Positions 53,016 through 62,661 of a stretch of DNA of 64,000 nt are shown here, in pieces. Each line of letters opens with the position of its first letter. Position 1 is the first letter of the stretch. The position numbers and the translations under genes were made by a program. Origin of the DNA: Granulicella sapmiensis (GTDB lineage: Bacteria; Acidobacteriota; Terriglobia; Terriglobales; Acidobacteriaceae); NCBI GenBank assembly GCA_026225395.1, contig JAMFSR010000028.1, forward strand, positions 145,978 through 209,977. Reading direction: 5' to 3'. The notes under the pieces are model-generated. The model saw only the letters and a list, made by a program, of their open reading frames with translations. It was not told the DNA's origin and searched no databases.

Positions 53016-54665
53016 TCAGAGGATTGGGATCTCGTCCGGGACTACGCCGTAGGCCCCTTTGAAGTGGTCATCCGCAAAGTATTTGAACTCTTCAGGTCTA
53101 GCAGATGGTTTGAGCCAGTCGTACTTGTATTCGAACGGACCAGCTTTTGCGATCAACTGATCGGTCATTTCGTAAACGACGTTTGCGGCATAGAAATCGT
53201 CAAACATTTTCTGGATAGCGTCCTCTTTGTAACCCTTTCGCAGGCGCGGGTAGATGCCGGAATCCGACTCGCGGTCTACAAACAGTGCGCTGTGACGTTC
53301 GAAGAGGTCGGCAGCTTTCTGAGAGACATTGTGGCCCGACATCCATGCTCCCGGCCAGCAAAAGAACTCAGGTGTGGCCCATTTGTCTCGACTAAAAGAT
53401 AGAAAATGGGAGAACAATACCCGGACGGTGTGGTTAACAGATCCGTAGTCATAGGTTCGATATTCCTCCATGAGAGAGGACAGCGGACCATCTGCCCAAT
53501 TCTTGCATCGCGCAGCAATCTGCAAGGGTGAAGGAATCCAAACTGCCGCGCTAATGTGCTCTGAAACCTCCTCATATTCGCTCCGAGAATAGTTGATGAT
53601 GGCTCGCAAGAGTTGCGGGCACTCGCGGCGGATCGTTGCGGCCATAGCGGTGAAACGAATACCCGGGAGGGTGTCGTCGATCAGGCTCTGGAATTGCGGG
53701 AACGGATCAAACGGAAGTCCCGCGCCAGGGTTTATAGCCATGTCACAGACAAGTAGGAAAAGCGCGACGGTCGGATCGTTGATCGACTTAGGCCAATCGC
53801 TTTCCGTTCTCAATAAAAACTCTTTGAATGCTAGTTCGTATACACCGTGCAACATCCCGAGATTGCGAAATTCGTCCCACTCGAGACTGCCTCCAGAAGC
53901 GAAGTGAAGGTATTGCATCTGGGAGAAGCAAGCTTGGCCCTCCATGATCTCGCGAGCGCCAATAGGCCAGATAACAACACGAGATCCATAGCAAAATCCC
54001 TCCGCTTTCTCTTGTTTTAGCTTGCGAAAAGCTTCGTCCCATGTACGCGGATCAGGCAACACTGCAAAGTCGCGGTCTACGGTCGCTGCCACGGTCATCA
54101 GACTATGGCCGATTGTCATTTGAACTGCATGTCCGACACTCTCGAATAACTTATTTTGAGCAGTCGCCTTCGCAAACTCTTGGTTATACGCGAATCGGCT
54201 GAACGCACTCAGGTCGAAGTGGTTATTGAGTATTATGTTCGCGAGTCCGCTCACCGTTTCCGGAGTGCTAACACCTCCGTGATCCATCGAGGCAGTCTTC
54301 ATGATCGATTTCCTCAAAGCGCCAAGTGAAACGAGCTTCTTGATATGACGGTGATTCACAAGAGAGCGCGCCGGATAACTTAGGCTACTCATCAAGCCAT
54401 ACGTCGATCCGATATGCTGCCACCAATGAATCGTTTCGTGCAGATAGGTGGAGAAAGCTTGTGCGCGATCAAATCCGATTTCCCCCGAGCTGTAGATTTC
54501 TGCTGCTGGCAGTGTTGATAACACTTGATGCACTGAAGGTGAAAGGCGCAGCACGAAGGCGAGAGGCATGTACTCCCCGCGAGCGCGAAGCGTTGCCGGG
54601 AAGCCTATATCTTCTGTCAGTCTTGAATCAGCGGATAGTAGTCTCGGGTCAAGTTTGAATTTCAC
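53016..54665 (-). CDS. Unknown protein with HExxH zincin-like motif
   Basis: A 549-residue protein I do not recognise as a named family. It contains HETIH at residues 76-80, followed by WWQH, and a possible third ligand Glu-242 in MEGQACFSQMQY, so a gluzincin-type metallopeptidase is possible. No signal peptide or membrane segment is seen, which argues for a cytosolic enzyme. It is the first gene of the island after the att scar and the last gene of a minus-strand run with the glycosyltransferases, separated from them by 129 bp. The motif could also be a metal site unrelated to proteolysis. Confidence 0.65.
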   Translation of the reverse strand: MKFKLDPRLLSADSRLTEDIGFPATLRARGEYMPLAFVLRLSPSVHQVLSTLPAAEIYSSGEIGFDRAQAFSTYLHETIHWWQHIGSTYGLMSSLSYPARSLVNHRHIKKLVSLGALRKSIMKTASMDHGGVSTPETVSGLANIILNNHFDLSAFSRFAYNQEFAKATAQNKLFESVGHAVQMTIGHSLMTVAATVDRDFAVLPDPRTWDEAFRKLKQEKAEGFCYGSRVVIWPIGAREIMEGQACFSQMQYLHFASGGSLEWDEFRNLGMLHGVYELAFKEFLLRTESDWPKSINDPTVALFLLVCDMAINPGAGLPFDPFPQFQSLIDDTLPGIRFTAMAATIRRECPQLLRAIINYSRSEYEEVSEHISAAVWIPSPLQIAARCKNWADGPLSSLMEEYRTYDYGSVNHTVRVLFSHFLSFSRDKWATPEFFCWPGAWMSGHNVSQKAADLFERHSALFVDRESDSGIYPRLRKGYKEDAIQKMFDDFYAANVVYEMTDQLIAKAGPFEYKYDWLKPSARPEEFKYFADDHFKGAYGVVPDEIPIL

Positions 54666-54794
54666 AATATGGCCAGTCTATACGTGTGTATCTGGCGAAA
54701 CCGGCCTGCAGTTGCGGGTCACCCTCAGTCGTGGGCAATATCGATCGGAGGCTTGCAATGTATCTTCTAGCTAGTTGGCTCACCCACGATGAGA

Positions 54795-56969
54795 TCAGGC
54801 TGATGTCTCGTGGGCTATCACAGCGACACGATGCACGACGGATGAGGCGGGCAAGCGAAGGCGGTTTAGCATTCCCGCCAGTTCTTTGGAATTCGTAGGC
54901 CAAGTGTTCACATGCAGGGTCATGGGCAAATTCGGAATCGGAGTCGGACCCCAGATCGCGCGACGATGAACCAATTTTTGGTCAACATACCATCGAATCT
55001 CGTTCAATTCCCACTCGATGGCGTATTCATGCACGGCCTTTGACGCGTCAAACCCTAGGTCGACTTGAAATGGAGAGCCCCGGTATCCATAGTCGAATCT
55101 CGAACCGTCTGTGCCTGGGTTATAGAAGACGTTTACTAGGAGTTGATCAGGTCTATTCCCTCTGATTTCGATGTCGATCTCCTGTCGAGGGCAGTTGCGG
55201 TGAAGAAAAAAACCAGTGACTACGCCCGCAATGTTGGTAGCTTGGAAACTCGCCTCAAAGCGGCCAAAAAGATACTGAGAGCGGGTCGTTATCGCTCCTG
55301 CGCTCAATACCCGAACGCCAAGCACTTGCTCCTTCACGGCGAGAGACAGGCCTTCGTCAGGTTTCAGCACAACATTTTCTGGACGAAAGAGCGCGAGATT
55401 ACCCGAAAATGTGTCATTTCGGAGAAACCACCGGCTTGCGTCGATTCGTTCAAAGTGATCTTCGAACATGAAGCTACGTCTGGCGGATGAATTTGAACTT
55501 GTCGAAAGGCATACGTCCATGCCGCGCCATTCGCCATCCACCTTCGCAACCCAGGGCGAATCGTCATGGCGAAGCCATCCAGCAGGGCTCTCCCCGTCAG
55601 TGTTCGACGGAACTACCTGGCGCACACGTTGACCAATATTGGGGATCAGGGGATACGAAGCTTGTGGAGGCGCAATCCGGAGAAACTCGCAGAGATCTCG
55701 CCAAGTACCAGGTCGCTGCGCCGGCATCAGCAAGAAATCTACCCGTTGCAGAACTGTCTGCGTGGCTTCTGCAAGAGACGAAACTTGATGTTCTGCGTCC
55801 GACATCCAGATGTACTTCCCTCGGGGATAACGACGGACTAGCGTGGCCAGTTCTGACTCTAGCGATCCAATGTTGACGTACGCATCGAAAATGCGCGCCC
55901 GCCCGTCCGTCATCAGCATTTTGAATTCGGATGGCGGGAGACTGTCAAAGTCGCTGCAACACCGATAACCCAGCATCGAGAGGGCCATGGCAAGAGAAGA
56001 CAAATCCGATTTGGGAGGGCCGAAAGCAAATACCGGGGCATGTCCAGGATGTCCATGGAATAACGCAGCTCTACTACTATCGAGAACTCCGATCTGGTTC
56101 AGTACCGGTAAGATCGAGTAAGAGTTGGTCGAAAGCAGATCACGACGTTGATGAAACACTGAAGAACGCAAAGCTCGGACATTGAGTTTCGCGAAATTGA
56201 GATTCAGCCAAAGATCGACCGGTCCGCAACAAGGCAGAAGATCGATCAGCGTTTGAGCTCCCTTCTTCGAAAGAATGTATCCCGACATGAACCAAAGACC
56301 GCGTTCCGGACGAAAAGTATGAGCACTGACAAATTCTTTGGGAGCGCCATCGCGTACTTCCTCGTAGGACACGTACAAGATGTCGAAAGTAGGATTTCCG
56401 GAGTCTGTAGCTTCCAGTTTCAGTTCGCTCCACGCCCCGTCGAGAGTGCGTCCAAAGCAACGGTCAACCTGAACATCGTCTTCAAGTACGAGGCTGTAAC
56501 GATCCGTAGATGTCGCGATCGCCCTCCAGATGTTGATGTGCGAGCGTGCGATCGCAATTTCCGCCAGACTCATCTTGATCGGTCGTTCTAGATCGAAGGC
56601 ATCGGGGAGAGCAAGCGGTTGCGGCTCGACATAGAGCTGGTCTCCCAACGTGTAAAAGGGGCGAACAATAGTTTCATCCGCTGGCTCCGACAGATTTTCC
56701 AACGAGTCGCAAGCGGGATATCGGACTGTGCGCTCCGAGAGCGGCTTCCCTTCGGCATCTATAACGCTGCGCAGCTCACGTTCCATGGCTTTCCAACGAT
56801 CCGGCTGTCTGTCAAGATTGAGCACAAAGATTGCACCAATCCCTGGCAGAGATAGACCATCATTCACGTGAAAGGACGCCGATCGTTGGCGCGGGAGAAA
56901 AACACGAAGATGGCTCAACAGTGAATGGAGAGCCCACGATGCACGCGACAGTGGCTTCGAAAGGTTCAC
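54795..56969 (-). CDS. Three-domain fusion: GT25 glycosyltransferase + sulfotransferase-like + GH16
   Basis: A 724-residue protein starting at GTG right after the upstream stop. Residues about 45-290 are family GT25: IFVLNLDRQPDRW, EIAIARSHINIWRAI and YSLVLEDDVQVD (acidic metal site near 163-165). Residues about 312-450 resemble a sulfotransferase: FAFGPPKSDLSSLAMALSMLGYR as a P-loop, DAYVNIGS and WRDLCEFLRIAPP; the PKSGT loop is altered to PKSDL. Residues about 500-724 are GH16 with catalytic EIDIE (Glu-597, Asp-599, Glu-601). No signal peptide is seen. It probably builds and trims or transfers a glycan; the substrate is unknown. Confidence 0.78.
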   Translation of the reverse strand: MNLSKPLSRASWALHSLLSHLRVFLPRQRSASFHVNDGLSLPGIGAIFVLNLDRQPDRWKAMERELRSVIDAEGKPLSERTVRYPACDSLENLSEPADETIVRPFYTLGDQLYVEPQPLALPDAFDLERPIKMSLAEIAIARSHINIWRAIATSTDRYSLVLEDDVQVDRCFGRTLDGAWSELKLEATDSGNPTFDILYVSYEEVRDGAPKEFVSAHTFRPERGLWFMSGYILSKKGAQTLIDLLPCCGPVDLWLNLNFAKLNVRALRSSVFHQRRDLLSTNSYSILPVLNQIGVLDSSRAALFHGHPGHAPVFAFGPPKSDLSSLAMALSMLGYRCCSDFDSLPPSEFKMLMTDGRARIFDAYVNIGSLESELATLVRRYPRGKYIWMSDAEHQVSSLAEATQTVLQRVDFLLMPAQRPGTWRDLCEFLRIAPPQASYPLIPNIGQRVRQVVPSNTDGESPAGWLRHDDSPWVAKVDGEWRGMDVCLSTSSNSSARRSFMFEDHFERIDASRWFLRNDTFSGNLALFRPENVVLKPDEGLSLAVKEQVLGVRVLSAGAITTRSQYLFGRFEASFQATNIAGVVTGFFLHRNCPRQEIDIEIRGNRPDQLLVNVFYNPGTDGSRFDYGYRGSPFQVDLGFDASKAVHEYAIEWELNEIRWYVDQKLVHRRAIWGPTPIPNLPMTLHVNTWPTNSKELAGMLNRLRLPASSVVHRVAVIAHETSA

Positions 56970-57875
56970 TCAGACCTGCTTGCCGCTGTCAAATCTCGTC
57001 TGGTTAGACAGTCTCCAATTTCTGGCATCATTCCGATAGCTGAGTGGCCATTTAGAGACTGCGAGCGAATCCCAGTTTCCCAACACGGCTAAGTGGCTTT
57101 CGAGGTTATAGTCAGAGTTCATACCAAGTTCAAAAATCGATCTAGAGATATTGCCTGGCCCCGTAGCCGATTGAATCTCGGGAAACTCATCTACCTTCCT
57201 CTCCCCGAGGCTTAAGGTAGCCTGTTCGAGAGCATACTCGATGACAGGATCTCCCGGACCTGCGATTAGCGGATTGTTGTTGAAATAGAAGATCCACTGG
57301 GGATCGAATGCCTCGGGCGCTAAAAATGACTGCGGTGGCACCATGGCTGCAGTCCCGACGTCATAGCAGAGAGGCTGGAGTTTCAAGCGTCCATCCTCAA
57401 TCAGATGATTGAGATCATCGGTTATGCATACGTCATCGGCATCAACGTACAGACCACCATTGAGGAATATATAGCAGAGTCGAAAGTAGTCCGACTTCAT
57501 CGCCGGATGATAACAGCGTTCAAACGCACTCTTGTGCCGTGGACTCAATGAGCGAGCGATAAACCGGTCTGCCGTGCTTTCTTCATAAATATGATGTTCG
57601 AATCCTTTAGACTTCCAAGCAGCCCAGGTTTGGATGCACTCCTCTACGTCCAAAGGCAGATGGTTGAGGTCATGCCAGAACTGGACAATCGTATTCGGGG
57701 GTCGAGGTGCGCGTCGCGAGCTGACTAAATCTGAAGTTGCAGGCTTTTGGACGATCTGCCGAATGTATTCCGAGCACGACCCTGGGTGATTCTGGCTTTC
57801 GTGCTCACGCGGCATTGAGATCAGCACCTCAGGCAAGCTATCGCTCGCAATCATCGACTCCGAATGTTCCATCAT
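56970..57875 (-). CDS. GT32-family glycosyltransferase (DXD type)
   Basis: A 301-residue protein with the GT32 (OCH1/capsular sugar transferase) pattern: NTIVQFWHDL at the fold start, MKSDYFRLCYIFLNGGLYVDADDVCI with the metal-binding DAD (Asp-145, Asp-147). No membrane segment. It directly precedes the fusion gene, sharing TGAGTG at the junction, so the two are translationally coupled. It is divergent from the carbamoyltransferase. Confidence 0.85.
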   Translation of the reverse strand: MMEHSESMIASDSLPEVLISMPREHESQNHPGSCSEYIRQIVQKPATSDLVSSRRAPRPPNTIVQFWHDLNHLPLDVEECIQTWAAWKSKGFEHHIYEESTADRFIARSLSPRHKSAFERCYHPAMKSDYFRLCYIFLNGGLYVDADDVCITDDLNHLIEDGRLKLQPLCYDVGTAAMVPPQSFLAPEAFDPQWIFYFNNNPLIAGPGDPVIEYALEQATLSLGERKVDEFPEIQSATGPGNISRSIFELGMNSDYNLESHLAVLGNWDSLAVSKWPLSYRNDARNWRLSNQTRFDSGKQV

Positions 57876-58014
57876 ATGCGCAGTAGTGGTCGATTTCGCT
57901 CCCCTTGAACATACAAAGTCACCACAGAAAACTACGGTGCTGCCTCTTGCCGACTATCCTAATCAGCGTATCGACTCACAACTAATTTGCATTCAAGCCG
58001 GAGACCATCACCCA

Positions 58015-59649
58015 ATGAACATCCTTTCGTATAACCCAGGTCATGACGGGGCTATTGTGTTTCTTCAAAATTCCCACCTGAGGATGTGCAACGAGGCGGA
58101 AAAGAATTCGAATTACCGACACTCTGCAGTGTCTTGCCCCGACGTCTTTAACGCTCTCGGCGAAATGGATGAGATCCCGGATGTTCTCTGTGTGGGGGGC
58201 TGGTGGCCGCGCGATCACTATGACTTTCTTCACGGGTCCGACGTGCATGTGGGATACAGAGGGATCGAGAAACGGGACATGATCACCAGCCGACGGCGTC
58301 TCCTGGGGAAGGAGATACGATACTTCTCGTCATCCCATGAGCGATCCCATCTTCTGTGTGCATTCGGAATGTCCAGCCTCTCTAGAGGGACGCCCTGCTA
58401 TGCGCTGATTTGGGAAGGATCGATCGGGGCCTTTTATGAGATCGACGAGAAGCTCAACATCACCCTGCTCGGAGATGTGTTGCATCAACCCGGTAACCGT
58501 TATGGTTTGCTTTACGGCTTGGCCGACCCGACGTTTCCGAAAAACGGCCCCTATCCCCGGACGTCGGATGCCGGGAAGCTGATGGCCCTCGCATCCTTTT
58601 CCACTCGCACGGTTCCCTCAGACAAGGAGAAGAAACTGCTCAGCTTTCTGTTGGATGGGCCGTACAAAGACCTGAGTGCTTACGATGAACTTGAAAATGC
58701 ACCTTACCTCAATGTAGGGGTTGGAGATCCAGAGTTCCGCAATTTCGTGGGTATCTATAGCGATGCAATATTCGACTGTTTCTATAGATTCGCTGAGGCA
58801 AACTTGCGAGAGAAAAGACCCTTAGTGATCGCTGGCGGCTGCGGATTGAATTGCGATTGGAATTCAAAGTGGAAAGATAGTGGCCTGTTTACGGATGTGT
58901 TTATTCCACCAGTTGCGAACGACTCGGGTTCTGCGATTGGGACGGCCATCGATGCTCAGTTCCATTTCACCGGAAATCCAAAGATTAGCTGGGACGTGTA
59001 TTCGGGACTCGACTTTATCATGGGTGCCTTCGATTCGACCCTATACGATGTTTTCGAAACAAATTATGAGTTGCTGGCTGATCTTCTTGCCAGCGATGTC
59101 ATCCTTGGATGGGCGAGCGGCAGATATGAAATTGGCCCAAGAGCGTTAGGCAATCGCTCAATTCTTGCCGCGCCTTTTTTGAAGGCCACGACGACACGCC
59201 TAAACAAGATCAAGCAACGCGAGCAATTCCGTCCCATCGCCCCTGTTTGTTTGGAAGAAGACGCTGCTATATGGTTCGGGTGTGCTCGACCGAGCCCCTA
59301 TATGCTGTACACATACGTTGCAAAGACGGATGCGTTGGCAGCCGTGACACATGTAAATGGAACGGCACGGCTCCAGACTGTGACGCAACAAACCAATCAG
59401 CTCCTATATGAGCTTCTGTCCGCCTTCAAAGCCCGGACCGGATATGGAGTTTTGTGCAACACATCGTTGAACTTCAACGGAAAGGGGTTCATCAATAACA
59501 TGAAGGACCTTTCTACGTATACGGTCGAACATGGACTTGACGGATTTGTGATCAATGGACGCGCTTACCTTCTGAAAGACTCGAGCGCATATCGAGCATT
59601 TCTCGCAAAATCCGGCACACTACAACTCAAGGAGCATTCCTCAAGATGA
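58015..59649 (+). CDS. NodU/CmcH-family O-carbamoyltransferase
   Basis: With the ATG at 58015 (GGAG eleven bases upstream) the product has 544 residues starting MNILSYNPGHDGAIV, the usual start of the Kae1-like first domain; an in-frame ATG at 57886 would add 43 unrelated residues. The carbamoyl-adenylate domain shows GWASGRYEIGPRALGNRSILAAP and the C-terminal YrdC-like part CNTSLNFNGKGFINN. Such enzymes carbamoylate sugar hydroxyls using carbamoyl phosphate and ATP, as in Nod factors and antibiotics. It likely decorates the glycan made by the divergent glycosyltransferases. Confidence 0.88.
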   Translation: MNILSYNPGHDGAIVFLQNSHLRMCNEAEKNSNYRHSAVSCPDVFNALGEMDEIPDVLCVGGWWPRDHYDFLHGSDVHVGYRGIEKRDMITSRRRLLGKEIRYFSSSHERSHLLCAFGMSSLSRGTPCYALIWEGSIGAFYEIDEKLNITLLGDVLHQPGNRYGLLYGLADPTFPKNGPYPRTSDAGKLMALASFSTRTVPSDKEKKLLSFLLDGPYKDLSAYDELENAPYLNVGVGDPEFRNFVGIYSDAIFDCFYRFAEANLREKRPLVIAGGCGLNCDWNSKWKDSGLFTDVFIPPVANDSGSAIGTAIDAQFHFTGNPKISWDVYSGLDFIMGAFDSTLYDVFETNYELLADLLASDVILGWASGRYEIGPRALGNRSILAAPFLKATTTRLNKIKQREQFRPIAPVCLEEDAAIWFGCARPSPYMLYTYVAKTDALAAVTHVNGTARLQTVTQQTNQLLYELLSAFKARTGYGVLCNTSLNFNGKGFINNMKDLSTYTVEHGLDGFVINGRAYLLKDSSAYRAFLAKSGTLQLKEHSSR

Positions 59650-59708
59650 ATCGCGACTAGAACAAGGAATTGCATAACCCCAGACCATACCTAAGCTTAT
59701 AGTCTAGG

Positions 59709-61538
59709 TTATTCGGCGTCGGAAGGATCACTGTTCGTGAGAGCTGAAAATTTGGAAGCCATCGTGGGATTGCCACGGGTCAATTTTCTAATTGTCACGT
59801 CCTGAGCCTTGTCGTTTGCGAGCCGAAGATTGTTAACTGTGCCGAGCAACGCTGACTTGGTCTTTTGTAGGTGATCGATCGACTTGTCAATCTCATCAAT
59901 TGATGTTTGGAAATGCTTGGAAGCCAGATCATAATTCCTCGCGAATCCGGTCTGGAACGTCATAAGTCGGTCTTCGAAGTTTGAGATATCGATGTTTTGC
60001 GCTCTAACGAGCGCCAATTCTGACTTGTATTGAAGTGAATTCATTGCTGCATTCCGAAGTAATGTAATCATGGGCATGAAAAACTGCGGACGGACGACGT
60101 ACATCTTCGGGTATCGGTGGAACATGTCAGCAATCCCGGTGTTGTAGAACTCACTATCAGGCTCGAGCAGGGAGACAAGGACCGCATACTCGCATCCCTT
60201 TTCAGTGCGATCTTTGTCGAGCTGCTTCAGAAAATCCTCGTTCCGTCTCTTTGTAGCGGTACGATCATCTTCGTTCTTCATCTCGAACATGATCGAGACA
60301 ATCTCCGTTCCAGCCTCATCCGCGTCGCGGAAGATGTAATCGCCCTTGCTTCCCGTTCGAGCATCGTTGTCCTTCTCAAAATATGCTCTCGGAAACGCTG
60401 TCGCACGAATTCGGTTAAATTCAGTTTCGCAATGCTGCTCAAGGGTCTCGCCAACCATTTTGGTCGATAGGCGAACCTTCATGTCCCGAAGGCGCTCAAT
60501 AGCATCATCGCGATCCTTGATTTGCGTCTCGTACTTGTCTTTTAGACACTTTTCGGCAAGTTCCTTCTCAAGCTCAGCTTTTTCGAGGTCCCCTTGAAGT
60601 TTATTTCGGTCCTTCTCCACCACACTAACCGCCTCGCTAATCGCGAACTTTTGTGCAGCTTCCCCGGCATCTAGCTTGGCCTTGAGTTCCTGGATCTGAG
60701 CGTCCTTGGCTGCGACATCCTTCTGAGATTCACTCGCAGCCTTTGTTTGGGCGAGTTCGACGGCGTTAAGCTTGTCCTGCTTCGCCAGCGCAAGTTCGTT
60801 TGCAAGCGCATCGCGTTCTTTCTCCACGGCACTTAGGGCTTCGGTAACGGCAAACTTACTCGCGGCTTCTCCCGCATCAACCTTGGCCTTCAATTCCTGA
60901 ATCTGGGCGTCCTTGGCAGCCGCATCCTTTTGCGCTTCGCTGGCGGCCTTCGCTTGGGCAAGTTCGACGGCGTTCAGCTTGTCCTGCTTCGCCAGTTCGA
61001 GTTCGCCTGCAAGCGCGTCGCGCTCTTTCTCCACGGCGCTCAGAGCCTCAGTAACGGCAAGCTTACGCGCGGTCTCTCCGGCATCGACCTTAGCCTTCAG
61101 CTCCTGAATCTGAGCGTCCTTGGCAGCCGTATCCTTTTGCGCTTCGCTGGCGGCCTTCGTTTGGGCGAGCTCAACGGCATTCAGTTTGTCCTGCTTAGCC
61201 AGTTCAAGTTCGCCTGCAAGCGCATCGCGCTCCTTCTCTACGGCACCTAAGGCTTCGGTCACGGCAATCTTACGCACTGCCTCTCCCGCTTCGACTTTGG
61301 CCTTCAGTTCTTGAATCTGGGCGTCCTTGGCAGCCGCATCCTTTTGCGCTTCGCTGGTGACCTTCGCTTGGGCGAGTTCCACGGCGTTCCGCTTGTCCTG
61401 CTCTGCCAACTCGAGCCGCTCGTGCAACTGGCGCTCGAAGTCACCATCTCGCACCTGCTTCAGAATGTCCGCGTACCCTGCCTCGTCAATCTTGAATGCT
61501 TTCCCGCAATGCGGGCAGCTTATCTCATGCATAGCCAT
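59709..61538 (-). CDS. DUF2130 protein with Zn-ribbon and four long coiled-coil repeats
   Basis: A 609-residue protein. The N-terminus [10 protein letters not shown] is a half zinc-ribbon. Residues 45-320 are four near-identical 69-residue coiled-coil repeats. The C-terminal DUF2130 domain begins near residue 350 ([34 protein letters not shown]) and contains GDYIF followed by FEMKNEDD, an Asp ... Glu-x-Lys arrangement like PD-(D/E)XK nucleases. Nuclease activity is inference. It is convergent with the carbamoyltransferase. Confidence 0.82.
   Translation of the reverse strand: MAMHEISCPHCGKAFKIDEAGYADILKQVRDGDFERQLHERLELAEQDKRNAVELAQAKVTSEAQKDAAAKDAQIQELKAKVEAGEAVRKIAVTEALGAVEKERDALAGELELAKQDKLNAVELAQTKAASEAQKDTAAKDAQIQELKAKVDAGETARKLAVTEALSAVEKERDALAGELELAKQDKLNAVELAQAKAASEAQKDAAAKDAQIQELKAKVDAGEAASKFAVTEALSAVEKERDALANELALAKQDKLNAVELAQTKAASESQKDVAAKDAQIQELKAKLDAGEAAQKFAISEAVSVVEKDRNKLQGDLEKAELEKELAEKCLKDKYETQIKDRDDAIERLRDMKVRLSTKMVGETLEQHCETEFNRIRATAFPRAYFEKDNDARTGSKGDYIFRDADEAGTEIVSIMFEMKNEDDRTATKRRNEDFLKQLDKDRTEKGCEYAVLVSLLEPDSEFYNTGIADMFHRYPKMYVVRPQFFMPMITLLRNAAMNSLQYKSELALVRAQNIDISNFEDRLMTFQTGFARNYDLASKHFQTSIDEIDKSIDHLQKTKSALLGTVNNLRLANDKAQDVTIRKLTRGNPTMASKFSALTNSDPSDAE
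60579..61406 (-). repeat. Four 207-bp in-frame tandem repeats in the DUF2130 gene
   Basis: Four copies of a 207-bp unit, each encoding 69 residues from AxQDKxNAVELAQ through [12 protein letters not shown] to [11 protein letters not shown]. The start residues are 45, 114, 183 and 252. The copies are so similar at the DNA level that recombination could change their number; the last copy is the most diverged. Confidence 0.9.
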
Positions 61539-61652
61539 TCCTCATCAGATAGGACAGTTGCGTCTTCATCTGTTCCTGGACACACGAGAAGAATACATTC
61601 TTCTCATAATTGGAAATCACCCGGAGCGGAGGCGTCTGTCAAGGCCACGAAG

Positions 61653-61725
61653 CGCCGCGCCAGCGGTCGAAGCGCAGCGAAGAGCCTTTACTAACGCGGG
61701 AGCAGAGCGTACGCCGCGCCAGCGG
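61653..61725. repeat. 14-bp direct repeat upstream of the DUF2130 gene
   Basis: CGCCGCGCCAGCGG occurs at 61653-61666 and 61712-61725, in the 205-bp gap between the AbiEii stop and the DUF2130 start. Nothing else is evident in this gap. Confidence 0.5.
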
Positions 61726-61743
61726 CTTGATATGAAGCTGGGA

Positions 61744-62661
61744 TTAGCTCTCTGATTCGTGCCAGCCGATAGTCGGTGTCCACACTTGAGCGGCATTGGT
61801 TTCGGATGAAATACACGGCACAAGGAAAGCACGGAGAACAGCCCCCACCTCGGATAGAGTGAGGGCTTTATCACCGGCATTCAGGCGGCCCGCAAACGCT
61901 TTCCATAGCTGCATCTTTTGGGCATCGGTCAAGAACTCGTCTGTCAGCGCAAATGGAACGCCATTCGGCATCGCCGAACCGCGCCGCTGGAAGGACAACG
62001 CGATTGCATTACGCAAAGATTCCAACCTGAATGTCCATGTGTTCGCTATAAACCAGATGTCGTAAAAGTCCTTCATGCGGCTGTTGCGGATGTCGAGTTG
62101 AACCATCGCGTGCAACTTCTCCGCAATCGACGCCTCCCGTGGGTAAGCTCGAATGATCGGCGCTGACATTGGCAGGAGTACAGGGAAAGTCGCCAGCTCA
62201 GGCTCCGGGAAAACCGCATCGCCAAATCCGATATCGACCTGCAAAGTGATCTGCGCCCCAGCGAGTTCAGCGCGAAACCTGATGTGAACGCCGTTGTATT
62301 CGTCGTTCTCTTTGATGGTCATCCCTTCGACAGATTGACTATCAAAGACAATGCCGTCGTCCTCCGCGATTTCGCAGATGTCACGGAAGACCTGTTCTAC
62401 GTCAACGATCGCTGAGGAGCCCCAGCCGAGCAAATCCAAGTCCTTCGTCGGTCGATGGGTTTCCCCGGTCCATAGTGTAAAGAGCGTTGCGCCTTTGAGC
62501 ACAAAGCGATCTCTATAGGTCGAAATGCCCAACCGGTAGAGGAATCTTTCAATGGCGAACCTGCCGAGCACTCTCTGATAATCTTCCCCCTTCTCACGGG
62601 AGAGGGAGAGGAGCTTGGCTCGAATGGATGCCGCCGGATTCTTATTGGGTTCTCGCGTCAT
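61744..62661 (-). CDS. abiEii: AbiEii-type nucleotidyltransferase toxin
   Basis: The ATG at 62661 overlaps the antitoxin stop (ATGA) and gives 305 residues starting MTREPNKNPAA. The nucleotidyltransferase motif is GATLFTLWTGETHRPTKDLDLLG (D-x-D at Asp-Leu-Asp), followed by the family segments VDIGFGDAV, YPREASIAEKLHAMVQL and RMKDFYDIWFI. AbiEii toxins of type IV systems block growth, probably by modifying tRNA ends, and give abortive-infection defence. Its antitoxin is encoded immediately upstream. Confidence 0.9.
   Translation of the reverse strand: MTREPNKNPAASIRAKLLSLSREKGEDYQRVLGRFAIERFLYRLGISTYRDRFVLKGATLFTLWTGETHRPTKDLDLLGWGSSAIVDVEQVFRDICEIAEDDGIVFDSQSVEGMTIKENDEYNGVHIRFRAELAGAQITLQVDIGFGDAVFPEPELATFPVLLPMSAPIIRAYPREASIAEKLHAMVQLDIRNSRMKDFYDIWFIANTWTFRLESLRNAIALSFQRRGSAMPNGVPFALTDEFLTDAQKMQLWKAFAGRLNAGDKALTLSEVGAVLRAFLVPCISSETNAAQVWTPTIGWHESES

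Noticed and set aside
54783..54814. Inverted repeat CCCACGA/TCGTGGG at the end of the fusion gene as a terminator
   Set aside because: The loop is 18 bases, part of the stem lies inside the coding region, and no T-run follows.
60579..61406. CRISPR-like array
   Set aside because: The periodicity is 207 bp with no unique spacers, and the repeats are in frame within a coiled-coil protein.
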